Source: UBA2266 sp964406945 (GTDB taxonomy: Bacteria; Planctomycetota; Phycisphaerae; Sedimentisphaerales; Anaerobacaceae). From it: a stretch of DNA of 56,731 nt. A program made the translations under genes and the position numbers. Shown here piece by piece: positions 1-8,841 of the stretch. Under the pieces are notes generated by a model. That model was not told the DNA's origin, did not search any database, and saw only the letters and a program-made list of their open reading frames with translations. The stretch spans positions 1 through 56,731 of the forward strand of contig CAYOTO010000022.1 of assembly GCA_964406945.1 (NCBI GenBank). The letters run 5' to 3'. How positions within the stretch are numbered: the stretch's first letter is position 1; each line of letters opens with the position of its first letter.

Positions 1-48
1 CACCGCCTCTGTCACACCAGACGGCAAAAAACCTCGCTTGTTTTGGGC

Positions 49-1473
49 CTAGTACCGATAGTGCTCGGGTTTGTACGGGCCCTCGACCGGAATCCCCAGG
101 TATTTGGCCTGTTTTTCGGTTAGACGGGTCAACTTGGCATTCAAATGCTTCAGGTGCAGGCGTGCGACTTCCTCGTCCAGTCTCTTCGGCAGCGTATAAA
201 CCTTCGGCTGCAAATCCTGCTCGGCCAGCATTATCTGGGCAAGGCACTGGTTGGTAAAGCTGTTGCTCATCACAAAGCTCGGATGCCCCGTCGCGCATCC
301 CAGATTGACCAGCCTTCCCTCGGCCAGCAGAAGTATCGACCGTCCCGATTTCAACGTCCACTTGTCGACCTGCGGCTTGATATTGATCTTCGTGCAGTCG
401 GGACTCTCTTCCAGGTAAACCGTCTGAATCTCGCTGTCGAAATGCCCTATATTGCACAGAATAGCTTCATCCCGCATCTGTTCCATGTGCTCGCCGGTAA
501 TTACATCACAGTTGCCGGTGGCGGTTATGAAGATATCGCCTATCGGTGCGGCATCCTCGAGCGTCGTAACCTCGTAGCCCTCCATAACTGCCTGCAGAGC
601 ACAAATCGGATCGATCTCCGTAATCAGCACGCGAGCGCCCAGCCCCCGCATCGACTGTGCACAGCCCTTGCCTACGTCGCCGTATCCGCACACGACAACC
701 ACCTTGCCCGCAACCATAACATCAGTCGCCCGCTTGATGCCGTCCGCCAGCGATTCACGGCAACCATACAGATTGTCGAATTTCGACTTCGTAACCGAAT
801 CGTTCACATTTATCGCCGCAAACGGCAGTTCGCCCGTTTCGGCCAACTGATACAGGCGATGCACTCCGGTCGTCGTCTCCTCAGAAACGCCCCGCAGATT
901 ATCGGCGATTCTCGTCCACTTGCGAGGATCGACTTCGTAACTGGCCGCCAGACGATTCATAACAATCTGGAACTCCCTGTTGTCATAGGTGGTCCCCAGA
1001 AGCGTCGGATCCTTCTCGACCCTCGTACCCTGCACGACCATCAGCGTCGCATCTCCCCCGTCATCGACGATCATATCGGGGCCGGTCCCGTCGGGCCACG
1101 TCAGGGCCTGCTCGGTGCACCACCAGTATTCCTCCAGCGTTTCCCCCTTCCAGGCGAATACGGCGCTGCGTCCGGCCGCCGCTATCGCCGCCGCGGCATG
1201 GTCCTGAGTCGAAAATATATTGCACGAAGCCCACCGTACATCGGCGCCGAGAGCTTCGAGAGTTTCGATCAGCATCGCCGTCTGGATAGTCATATGCAGC
1301 GATCCCATGATTTTGAGCCCCTTGAGCGGCTTCTGCGGACCGTACTTCTCCCGGGTCGCCATAAGGCCGGGCATCTCGTTCTCGGCCAGTTCCATCTCGC
1401 GCCTGCCCCACTCGGCGAGCGAAAGATCGGCTACTTTGTGCTTAAGATCGGATTCGATTATCGTTACCGCCAT
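49..1473 (-). CDS. ahcY: Adenosylhomocysteinase (S-adenosyl-L-homocysteine hydrolase)
   Basis: Cytosolic NAD-dependent enzyme that reversibly splits S-adenosylhomocysteine into adenosine and homocysteine, clearing the product inhibitor of methyltransferases. The 474-residue protein is full length for the bacterial form. The substrate region around residues 222-240 contains the NVNDSVTKSKFDN signature with the lysine/aspartate pair. The Rossmann loop GYGDVGKG lies at 263-270, and the C terminus ends in the family-typical KPEHYRY. The ATG at 1473 is preceded by AAAGGAGAG at good spacing, so the start is secure. It stands alone on the minus strand: the next minus-strand gene ends about 300 bp upstream. 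No SAH-riboswitch-like fold was recognised in the leader. Identification is near certain. Confidence 0.98.
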   Translation of the reverse strand: MAVTIIESDLKHKVADLSLAEWGRREMELAENEMPGLMATREKYGPQKPLKGLKIMGSLHMTIQTAMLIETLEALGADVRWASCNIFSTQDHAAAAIAAAGRSAVFAWKGETLEEYWWCTEQALTWPDGTGPDMIVDDGGDATLMVVQGTRVEKDPTLLGTTYDNREFQIVMNRLAASYEVDPRKWTRIADNLRGVSEETTTGVHRLYQLAETGELPFAAINVNDSVTKSKFDNLYGCRESLADGIKRATDVMVAGKVVVVCGYGDVGKGCAQSMRGLGARVLITEIDPICALQAVMEGYEVTTLEDAAPIGDIFITATGNCDVITGEHMEQMRDEAILCNIGHFDSEIQTVYLEESPDCTKINIKPQVDKWTLKSGRSILLLAEGRLVNLGCATGHPSFVMSNSFTNQCLAQIMLAEQDLQPKVYTLPKRLDEEVARLHLKHLNAKLTRLTEKQAKYLGIPVEGPYKPEHYRY

Positions 1474-1781
1474 AAACTCTCCTTTTTACACCAGCCGCGG
1501 CTCCAGATGAGAATGCGTTGCGGCCAAAGTCTGTTGTGTGATACTCTGGTAAACCATATATTCAGGAGACTATAGCGTAGTTCGTCGGCATTTTCACGTC
1601 TTTGTAACCTTTTTTTGACCGGCTGAACGCGGAATTTGCCGGAAAAACGCATTCGATCGCGCCGAAAACCGGGCTTAACAAACAGCGGTTGTTTCTCAGT
1701 ACTCGTCAAATCATGCGAAAAACCGACCGACTGCAATGAAATTCACCCGGAATCACCCCCCCATTTTTACGGATTTGCTGC
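1474..1781. other. Intergenic region upstream of ahcY
   Basis: About 308 bp between ahcY and the last gene of the long minus-strand operon. It must hold the ahcY promoter and leader. A TATAGT hexamer on the minus strand near 1570 is a possible -10, but the -35 match (GTGAAA, 17 bp away) is poor. No convincing terminator hairpin for the operon and no protein-like small ORF was found. Confidence 0.4.
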
Positions 1782-2768
1782 TCATTCTGAGCCCGGCTCG
1801 TTTGGTTCCTCGTAAATACGGGCAATCCGACCAAGCAGGTCTTCGAGTTGCTCGAAGTACTCCGCCTCGGACATACTGTCCTTATTGTCGCGCAGTTTCA
1901 TCACCTGCAGTTCCAGATCATCCCGTTTGTCTCGCAAATCCGGCGGCATTTCCAGTTCCTCTGAGCTGTACACCAGATGAAACTGATGCGCCCGATACCC
2001 GTCCAGTTCCGAACCGTCCGCCGGCTTGCGAACCGGCTGAATGCCGCGGAACCAGTCCGCCCGCGTACCCAAACCGTCTCCGTTGTCGTCCAGCAGCGCA
2101 TGCTCGGTCGCCAGTTCTGCCGCAGCCGCATACGATTGCTCGACCCGATGCGAAGCTGCCAGAAACGCCTCCAGAAGAGATGTCTGGCCGTCCTTGTCCA
2201 GATCCGCCTCCGAATCCGCCACGGCCGCCGAAAAGAAACGCCCGAACCGCGTGTAATTCTGCTCGAACCCGCTCTTCGTAGCTGTGATTACGATCCTGTC
2301 CGGCGCCGAAAGCTCCTTGAGAAACGGCGCACTCGAGGCGGTAGTGTTTATGACCGCCAGGGGACTTACGACAGGTGCAAGCCACAAGGACAGTTCCGCG
2401 GCGCTTACGTCCGGGCCTCTGAGATTGAATTTGGCAGATCGCCCGTCGAAAGTTCCGTGCCCTATCAGTACAAGCCACAAAGCCGCAGGTTCATTCTCAG
2501 CTTCTCTGGCGAGGGCCTGCTTAAGCAGCTCGTAATCGGCCAAATCCTGCTCCTGGCCCAGCCCGATTACGGTAAGCCTGACCGCCCCGGTTGAGCAAGC
2601 CTGCCGCCACTGATCTACGCTTTCGGCAAATTCTGCCGCGTACCCGTCAAGCCCGGGGGCGCCCACAGCCACAATAACCGCCTGACTGGATTGCCGGTTC
2701 GATTCCGCAGCATTCAGCGGCAAGATCAGCAACAATGCAATAGAGATTATGCTGCAAGTAACTCTCAC
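1782..2768 (-). CDS. Secreted caspase/legumain (C13)-like protein lacking the catalytic Cys
   Basis: 328 residues from the GTG at 2768, whose GTGA overlaps the upstream stop by 4 nt and has GGAAAGGA just before it; an ATG at 2798 would give a less plausible N terminus. A signal peptide (hydrophobic SIIALLLILPL-type core, then AAES) directs export. The core resembles the peptidase C13/caspase-like fold: a GHGTFDG motif at the catalytic-His position, then a strand ending VINTTASSAPF where active enzymes carry Cys-Ser-Gly or similar, then VITATKSGFEQN. The Cys is replaced by Thr/Ala/Ser, so protease activity is doubtful. Two acidic EF-hand-like loops follow, DLDKDGQTSLLE and DDNGDG. The C terminus is a charged helix. 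It is the last gene of the eight-gene operon. The function is not known; a scaffold or regulatory pseudo-protease is inferred. Confidence 0.75.
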   Translation of the reverse strand: MRVTCSIISIALLLILPLNAAESNRQSSQAVIVAVGAPGLDGYAAEFAESVDQWRQACSTGAVRLTVIGLGQEQDLADYELLKQALAREAENEPAALWLVLIGHGTFDGRSAKFNLRGPDVSAAELSLWLAPVVSPLAVINTTASSAPFLKELSAPDRIVITATKSGFEQNYTRFGRFFSAAVADSEADLDKDGQTSLLEAFLAASHRVEQSYAAAAELATEHALLDDNGDGLGTRADWFRGIQPVRKPADGSELDGYRAHQFHLVYSSEELEMPPDLRDKRDDLELQVMKLRDNKDSMSEAEYFEQLEDLLGRIARIYEEPNEPGSE

Positions 2769-5125
2769 GGCAGTCCTTTCCATCTTCGAAGTGCCCATTC
2801 ACCGACAAAACAGGCGATTGCCAGCAGAAACGCAGACGGCTGAACGCCGGGAATATCCCACAGCGGCCTGACCCAGACCTCCGTTACGGGCGCTTTCCTG
2901 CTCGGCAACTTTCGTGCAAACTCGCCGAGTTCATCCAGTTCCACGATCTCTCCGCCGGTGCGGCCTGCAATTTCCTTCAGAAGCCGCCGATTGGCCTTTA
3001 CCGATTTCAATTCCCGCATCTGCAAATCCGCAGCCCATCCGGTCTGGGCATCGCCGATCTTGATTCCCTGATGATCGGCAACAACCGCCTTTGCAAGATA
3101 AGGGCCGGTCAGACGCGGCAGATACGCCGCTTCGAAAACGCCCGCCGCTCCGGAGACCGGCTGAGCCGTCAATTCGAGCGTCTCACCGTTGGGATCGGTT
3201 ACTTCCACGCTTACCGCCGCATCGCTGAGCGGCTCGAACGCCTCGTCGCGGGCGTGCACACGCAATACGACTGTTCGACCGGCGTTATCCGGGCCGTCCA
3301 AAATCCGTAGCGATATTCGCCCGGGAACATCGGCTATCAGCCATCGAACCGTCTGCCGCCAGAATTTGTCCATATCCGCGTGCTTTTGTGCATCTTTCAG
3401 GCCCCACCGCCATATATCACCGATTGCAAGGGCGGCGCTTCTGCCTCGACCGAAACGCTGTGTAATCAGTGCCGGTCCCTCCGACTCGAGACCGTCGCCA
3501 GACAAGACGGCAATAACCGAAGCCCCAGCTTTGACCGCACCGACCCTGTTGGCCACTTTGAAGCTGGGCATTTCCGCCAGCCGACTGCTCTCGGCCACAT
3601 CGTTATCCCGCAATCTGGCCCACGGCTCCAGCATCCCCCGCCGCGTCAGATCCAGGCGTATTCGCCGCAGTACCTCCGCTGCGTCCGGTTTATCCAGATG
3701 CACCGGCAGAACGGCCTCGATTGCCGTACGATTGTAGGCCGAATCGAACGACTCCCTGCCCCCCAGCATCAGGAAACCTCCACCCCGTTCGCCCACAAAT
3801 CGGCGTATCAACTCAGTCTGGTCGTATGAGAAGAAACCCGCCTCGACGTCGTCGAGAATTATCGCACAGTACTCGAACAATTCCTCCGGGGCAACCGGGA
3901 AACCCTCGCTCAGCTCATTCTGATCGCGCGTGTTCAGACGCACCAGAACCGGCTGATCGTACTGCTCGGTCTCTTCCTGCTGCTGGTTGTCGAATCCGCG
4001 ATACAGGGGATTGCTCGATTCTCCGGAGCGCCCCCGCCAATCGTATTTGGGCTCGCGTCTGGCCGCCCGAAGCAGCCCGACCAGTTGAATCTGCTCGTCT
4101 CCGGCAAGCGCCCGCCGGAGGAATTTGTACTCCCAGTTTGGGCGCCCGCTGACGTAGAGTATCCGGTACGGACCGGCGCCTCTGTCAACGGCGATTGTCC
4201 GGTGATTATTGGCAGAGGTCGCCTCGGTCTCGGTCGCGGCATTGGCATCCGCAACAGCCTCGGCCGCCGACAAGTGGTAAAATAGCACTCCCGGTCGCTC
4301 CGGACGCAGTCGAAAACGCAGAGTCTGCTTCTGCTCGTCTTGCTCGATTTTCAACTGCCGCCGCTCCACAGAATCGCCTGTGCTGTCGGTCAACTCCACA
4401 TCGACCGTCCTGCCCTCGTAGCCGTTCGCCTCGATATCCGCGCAGATTATAACGGGCGAATCCTCGAATGCGGTCTGATTTACCGTGATTTCAGACACAG
4501 CTATGTCGCGCGGAGGTTCGTCGCCGCCTATAACGACCGGATACACCGGACACATATCCGCGGGGAGTTCGAGCTTCTCTTCGATGTCAGTCGCGTTACC
4601 ATCGGTCATAAGAAGAATGCCCGCCAACTGCCGGTTGCGGCAACGCTCAACCACGGCAGTCAGGGCCGAAGAAACAGCCGAGGACGTTCCGTCAAACGCC
4701 AGGTCTGTGAAATCCAGTGTCCGTCTAATCCGCGAGTCGAACATATACCGTCGCAACTCGAAATCTTCGGCCAGAACGGGCAAAAAGTCGTTGTCGGCCG
4801 GATCGAGCACATCAGCAAGTATTTCGCCCCTCGTCCTTTGCACCCCCCGGTCGCGGACGTTCATTCCGGAACTGTTGTCGGCAAGGACTGCGAACATATT
4901 AGCACCCGAAACGGCCCGCCTTCCTATGTAAAGGGGCTCCAGAAGGACCAGCAAAAGCACCAGGACTCCGAGAACCTTCAAACAGAATGCGATTTTGGGC
5001 ACAACACCGATCCTGGGAACACGGCGGTAAGACCAGATCAGCAAAATAACCGCGCATACCAGAAATATGCCGGTCGGTCCGAACCAGCGGGAAAACGGAA
5101 TGGATATTGTCGCCGGCGGCATCAT
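2765..5125 (-). CDS. Membrane protein with VWA-like and glutamine-amidotransferase-like domains
   Basis: 786 residues from the ATG at 5125, overlapping the preceding stop by one base (TGATG) with GGAGAAGAAG upstream. Two N-terminal membrane helices (about residues 14-30 and 45-65) are followed by a VWA-like region whose metal site reads DNSSGM, that is DxSxG instead of DxSxS. A central region has the class I glutamine-amidotransferase-like fold seen in this family: YVSGRPNWEYKFLRRAL, later GGGFLMLGGRESFD. It lacks an obvious catalytic Cys nucleophile elbow, so it is probably structural. A beta-rich segment follows, and a single C-terminal helix ends in RRWKGLP. Proteins of this architecture are common in Planctomycetota and Verrucomicrobiota MoxR clusters. 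It probably sits in the cytoplasmic membrane with the other VWA proteins; its exact role is unknown. Confidence 0.8.
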   Translation of the reverse strand: MMPPATISIPFSRWFGPTGIFLVCAVILLIWSYRRVPRIGVVPKIAFCLKVLGVLVLLLVLLEPLYIGRRAVSGANMFAVLADNSSGMNVRDRGVQRTRGEILADVLDPADNDFLPVLAEDFELRRYMFDSRIRRTLDFTDLAFDGTSSAVSSALTAVVERCRNRQLAGILLMTDGNATDIEEKLELPADMCPVYPVVIGGDEPPRDIAVSEITVNQTAFEDSPVIICADIEANGYEGRTVDVELTDSTGDSVERRQLKIEQDEQKQTLRFRLRPERPGVLFYHLSAAEAVADANAATETEATSANNHRTIAVDRGAGPYRILYVSGRPNWEYKFLRRALAGDEQIQLVGLLRAARREPKYDWRGRSGESSNPLYRGFDNQQQEETEQYDQPVLVRLNTRDQNELSEGFPVAPEELFEYCAIILDDVEAGFFSYDQTELIRRFVGERGGGFLMLGGRESFDSAYNRTAIEAVLPVHLDKPDAAEVLRRIRLDLTRRGMLEPWARLRDNDVAESSRLAEMPSFKVANRVGAVKAGASVIAVLSGDGLESEGPALITQRFGRGRSAALAIGDIWRWGLKDAQKHADMDKFWRQTVRWLIADVPGRISLRILDGPDNAGRTVVLRVHARDEAFEPLSDAAVSVEVTDPNGETLELTAQPVSGAAGVFEAAYLPRLTGPYLAKAVVADHQGIKIGDAQTGWAADLQMRELKSVKANRRLLKEIAGRTGGEIVELDELGEFARKLPSRKAPVTEVWVRPLWDIPGVQPSAFLLAIACFVGEWALRRWKGLP

Positions 5126-8100
5126 CAATCTTCTTCTCCGAGATTCTCGAAATAGCTGCGAACCAGTTCACTGAATCGATCCGGCACCGGGTCGCGATCT
5201 ATGCGCACGAGGGCCTCGTCGGATTCTATCTGCGCGAGGCGTTCGGCCAGCCTGCTGCTCAGTTCCGCAAGCGGATTCACGATCTGCTGATCTACGATAT
5301 CCCATTGCGGCTCGCTGCCATGACGCTTGTAATCTTCTCTCATGCGACGGGCCCGACTTCGAACCCGCAGCACCTCTGTTCTCATGTCCCTCGTCGTCAG
5401 CATTTCTTCCACCTCGCGCAGCCGGTCCGACCATTCGCGAAACTCGCCGCCCGTAAGCGGGCCGTAGCGGTCGAGACCCTCAAGACGCGACTGATCGTAA
5501 CCGCCGGCCCCGCGGGCCGCGACTCTGCGTCTGTCGCCTTCCGGAGGGCCGTTTCTTTGTCGCCCGCCCGGCTGCTGTCTCTGCCCGCCGGAATCAGCCC
5601 GCTCACCCTGCCGGCCCTGCCGGCCGGACTGTCCCTGCCGTCCGTTCTCCTGCTGCTGGGAATCCTGTTGCTGCGAATCCTGCTGTCCTTGACCGGGTTG
5701 ACCGCTCGGGTTCTGTTGCTGTTGCCGGCTTCGCTGCGGCGAATTATCACCCAGTTGCTGTCGGCCCCGCGGAACTTGTGCTGATGCGACCTGCGGGTCA
5801 TTGGGATCTGCCGAAGCCAAAGGCAGAGCACCGTTTGGATCAAAGGCTCCGGTTGCGGTCGAATAGAACGGCTGGTTAACGTCATTGGGCCCACCCAGCC
5901 CTACGGCGGCGTTTTGAACCCTCTCGCGGTCGAGTTCATCCAATAGTTGATCTATGGTCTGCCGCGCAAGGCGCAAAGAATCGGCCTCATCGCCCAGAAT
6001 GCCTTCGGCGGCCCGCTCCACCCCTTCTCTGATGCTCTCGATACTCTCGGCCGCCCGCTCTTCGACCTCCCTGGCCTGAGGCACGAAATCGCGTCTGAGC
6101 AGTCGTGATGTGATCTCCAGCGTCTGATCGACATTAGCCGTCGATGCCTCGCGAAGCGTATCATACAGCCTTGACGACAGCAACGGCTCCGATTCCTCGG
6201 ACTCGGCCACAAGGTCTCTCATGCGATTCAGCAGTTGCTCCGTCTCGGTGCGCTGTCTGTCCACCCGTTCGGCAAGCTCTTCGTTGTCGGGCGACTCTGC
6301 AAGAGCCCTCGAAGGTGTGTCCACCTGCTCCGAAAGCCGGTCGGAGATCTCCCGCTGCCGCTGATCCAGCTCTCGCGCGTCCTCGCGCATGTTACTCATC
6401 TGCTCGGCGAACTGACTTGAAGTTCGCCGCTGAAACTCCTGCCTCATCTGGTCCAACTCCCGGCCCGCGCGAGTCGCCGAGGCCGCCGCATCGGATACCA
6501 TCCCTTGCTCGATTTGCTCGCTTGCACGCCGTACGTTCGAACGCGTGCCGTCCAGATGCTCTCTGGCCTCAGCGGTGCGATTTCGATTTTCTGGTTGTTC
6601 CATCTGCTGGCGAAGCTCATCCAGATCGCGGAGCGCCTGCTGCTGTTGATCCCGCAAGCGTCTCAATTCACGGCGGGCCTGCTTTCTCTGATCCTCGCTT
6701 TCGGCCTCCCGCAGTTCCGCTTCAAGCTCGCGAAGCCTCTGACTCATCTCGTTCTGGTGACGGGCCAGTTCACGCAGGCGGTTCTGCATTTGAAGATCCT
6801 CACCGCGCTGAGCCTGCTGCCGGGATTGCGCCTGGCGCTGCGACTCGTAGCGGCTTTCCTGCTGCGACATCTCGAGCTGGCGAAGCTGCTGCTGCGATCT
6901 GACCGAAGCTCCCTGGCTGGAGCTGCTGCTGGAACTGCTCGAACGGGCCACCTGAGACTGTCTTTCCCTGAGTTTGAGAAGCTGCTGGTACGCCGCCTGC
7001 TCGGACGCCAACGCCGGATCCAATTCCTCGCCCGACGCCGCCTCATCCAGATGCTCGACCGCCGTTTCCATATATTCGGCCGCACTGAACAGCGCATCCG
7101 CTTCCGCAGGCTGTTGGGCCTGCTCCATCGCCGTTTGCGCCTGTTCCAGCGCCTGGCCCTGAGATTCCAGAATAACGTCGATATCGGCGCGGGCCTCATT
7201 CGGTTCGAAACCCGAACTGTTGCGTTTGACGTTCCACGTCGCGTTAATGATCTGCTTTTGTAGCTGGATCAACTGCTCGGCCCGGCCCGAACCCTGCTGC
7301 TGATTCTGCTGCTGCTGTTGTTGCTGCTGCTGCCGGCTTTGATCCGACTCACTTTCACTGAAACTCTCCTCGAAGGGACGAATCTCTGCAAAATACATAT
7401 CGCTGAACGTCCTGCGAATCTCGCCCTTCGGTCCCGCATCCTCGGCCCAGAACGCGTACGTAACCAGATCGTCCGGCTGTGCCCCAAGCTCTTCCATGGC
7501 CATCAGATAGTCCAGCGTCTGCCTGCGAGCAGTTTGTGCCGGTTTCAAACTTATGTCCTGCGATTGGCGACCGGCCATCGTGAAGCTGACGCCGTAATCG
7601 AGAATGCCGTAATCATCGCTCAACCGTGCCTCGAGAGAAAGCTCCTCCAGAGCCGATGCCTGCACATCCCTGTTTGGAAAGGTCGGCTTAATCTCCACAG
7701 GCAAATTCTTGTGAACGTTCAGCACGAAGCGGGGCGGAACCTTGTTGGTCCTGCCTTCGGAGTCGGTCAGCTTAACTTCGTACCTCCGGGACTCGGCCGC
7801 CTCAATCGTGGCGGTGTAAATATTTGCATAGCTCTTGCTCGCGACCAGATCGAGAGAGGGTTTGTCTTCCGAGGTCATGCGCGCGGTCTGAACCGGCTTG
7901 TTGAGCGTAAAAGTCAACTCGACCTGTGACCCTTCGATCACACTGACCCGACGGGTATCCTTTACCAGTTTCTCCGATAACCCGGTATACACCGGATAGA
8001 CTATCTTCGCATCAATACTGCTCAGCAGCGGATGAATAAACGCCGAAAGCTTATACTCGTCGGTCCGCCTGTCTTCATACTCGACGTGATAAACCGTATC

Positions 8101-8841
8101 GGAGTCGACCGACTCGATAATACCGGCATAGACAGGGTCGTCCAGATTCCTGGTCAGCGTTACCCTTTCGGCGGCCGCACCCGATCTGGTGAAAACCAGC
8201 GCTGCATCGTCGGGCATGCGCCCCTCGAACCGGGCCGTAACAACGACCGGCGAACCCGCCTCCACCTCCGCGTCTCCCGGGCTAATGACAACCCCGAAGC
8301 CCTTCCTGGCTACAGGCGGTCGAGCCCGGCCCACCGGATAAGCCCCAGGCAGTATCTGCACCAGCAAGACGACCAGAACCGCCAGAGCCGCAAACTGACT
8401 CAAGTTCGCCAGCACCAGGGCAAAACCCGGCACGCTCCTGTTCCAGTTATGGCCCCCGGCGTGTTTGAGAGCCTCGCCGATAACCGCCTCCTGAAGATAC
8501 CCCAGTTTGCCGTCGGGCCCCTGCGGTTGCTGTTCCACGGCCGCACGAAGCAAAGCCCGGGCCTCTGGATGTCTCTTCTCTATCCGCCTGGCTATTTCCC
8601 GGTAATCAGGCTCGATCCGCCGGGACCTGTAAACCGCGTAAAGCGTCGCGAACACCGCGGCAAAACAAAGCAGCCCGACGCCCGCCGGCGAGCCCAGGCC
8701 GTAATACCGCTCGACCATTAACATAACCAGCGCCGCAACAGCCGTAAGCAGCCAGAACAGGCCCAGCCTTGTGCGAAGATACAGCACCCTCCGGCGGTTA
8801 ACCACCGGCTCGAGATGTTTTCTCAACGCCTTCTCGATCAT
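5125..8841 (-). CDS. DUF4175-like giant membrane protein with long coiled coils and Gln-rich tracts
   Basis: 1238 residues from the ATG at 8841, which forms an ATGA overlap with the upstream VWA gene. Two hydrophobic segments near the N terminus and a third around residue 150 anchor it in the membrane. A beta-rich extracytoplasmic region follows, containing Ig-like segments such as VVISPGDAEVEAGSPVVV. A poly-Gln tract (nine Q in a row, coded near 7305-7335) opens about 500 residues of charged Gln/Glu/Arg coiled coil. A disordered Gln/Gly/Ser stretch rich in QQDSQQQ motifs comes next, then a helical C-terminal domain. The layout matches the DUF4175 family described from alphaproteobacteria and common in planctomycete VWA clusters. 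No catalytic motif was seen. It is likely the structural centre of the complex; this is inference from size and context. Confidence 0.75.
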   Translation of the reverse strand: MIEKALRKHLEPVVNRRRVLYLRTRLGLFWLLTAVAALVMLMVERYYGLGSPAGVGLLCFAAVFATLYAVYRSRRIEPDYREIARRIEKRHPEARALLRAAVEQQPQGPDGKLGYLQEAVIGEALKHAGGHNWNRSVPGFALVLANLSQFAALAVLVVLLVQILPGAYPVGRARPPVARKGFGVVISPGDAEVEAGSPVVVTARFEGRMPDDAALVFTRSGAAAERVTLTRNLDDPVYAGIIESVDSDTVYHVEYEDRRTDEYKLSAFIHPLLSSIDAKIVYPVYTGLSEKLVKDTRRVSVIEGSQVELTFTLNKPVQTARMTSEDKPSLDLVASKSYANIYTATIEAAESRRYEVKLTDSEGRTNKVPPRFVLNVHKNLPVEIKPTFPNRDVQASALEELSLEARLSDDYGILDYGVSFTMAGRQSQDISLKPAQTARRQTLDYLMAMEELGAQPDDLVTYAFWAEDAGPKGEIRRTFSDMYFAEIRPFEESFSESESDQSRQQQQQQQQQNQQQGSGRAEQLIQLQKQIINATWNVKRNSSGFEPNEARADIDVILESQGQALEQAQTAMEQAQQPAEADALFSAAEYMETAVEHLDEAASGEELDPALASEQAAYQQLLKLRERQSQVARSSSSSSSSSQGASVRSQQQLRQLEMSQQESRYESQRQAQSRQQAQRGEDLQMQNRLRELARHQNEMSQRLRELEAELREAESEDQRKQARRELRRLRDQQQQALRDLDELRQQMEQPENRNRTAEAREHLDGTRSNVRRASEQIEQGMVSDAAASATRAGRELDQMRQEFQRRTSSQFAEQMSNMREDARELDQRQREISDRLSEQVDTPSRALAESPDNEELAERVDRQRTETEQLLNRMRDLVAESEESEPLLSSRLYDTLREASTANVDQTLEITSRLLRRDFVPQAREVEERAAESIESIREGVERAAEGILGDEADSLRLARQTIDQLLDELDRERVQNAAVGLGGPNDVNQPFYSTATGAFDPNGALPLASADPNDPQVASAQVPRGRQQLGDNSPQRSRQQQQNPSGQPGQGQQDSQQQDSQQQENGRQGQSGRQGRQGERADSGGQRQQPGGRQRNGPPEGDRRRVAARGAGGYDQSRLEGLDRYGPLTGGEFREWSDRLREVEEMLTTRDMRTEVLRVRSRARRMREDYKRHGSEPQWDIVDQQIVNPLAELSSRLAERLAQIESDEALVRIDRDPVPDRFSELVRSYFENLGEED

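Noticed and set aside
145..1575. A 476-codon plus-strand frame opposite ahcY
   Set aside because: It mirrors the codon pattern of the certain ahcY gene and has Arg/His/Leu-rich shadow composition with no domain.
1474..1740. SAH riboswitch in the ahcY leader
   Set aside because: Looked for the conserved GC-rich stems and core; not found.
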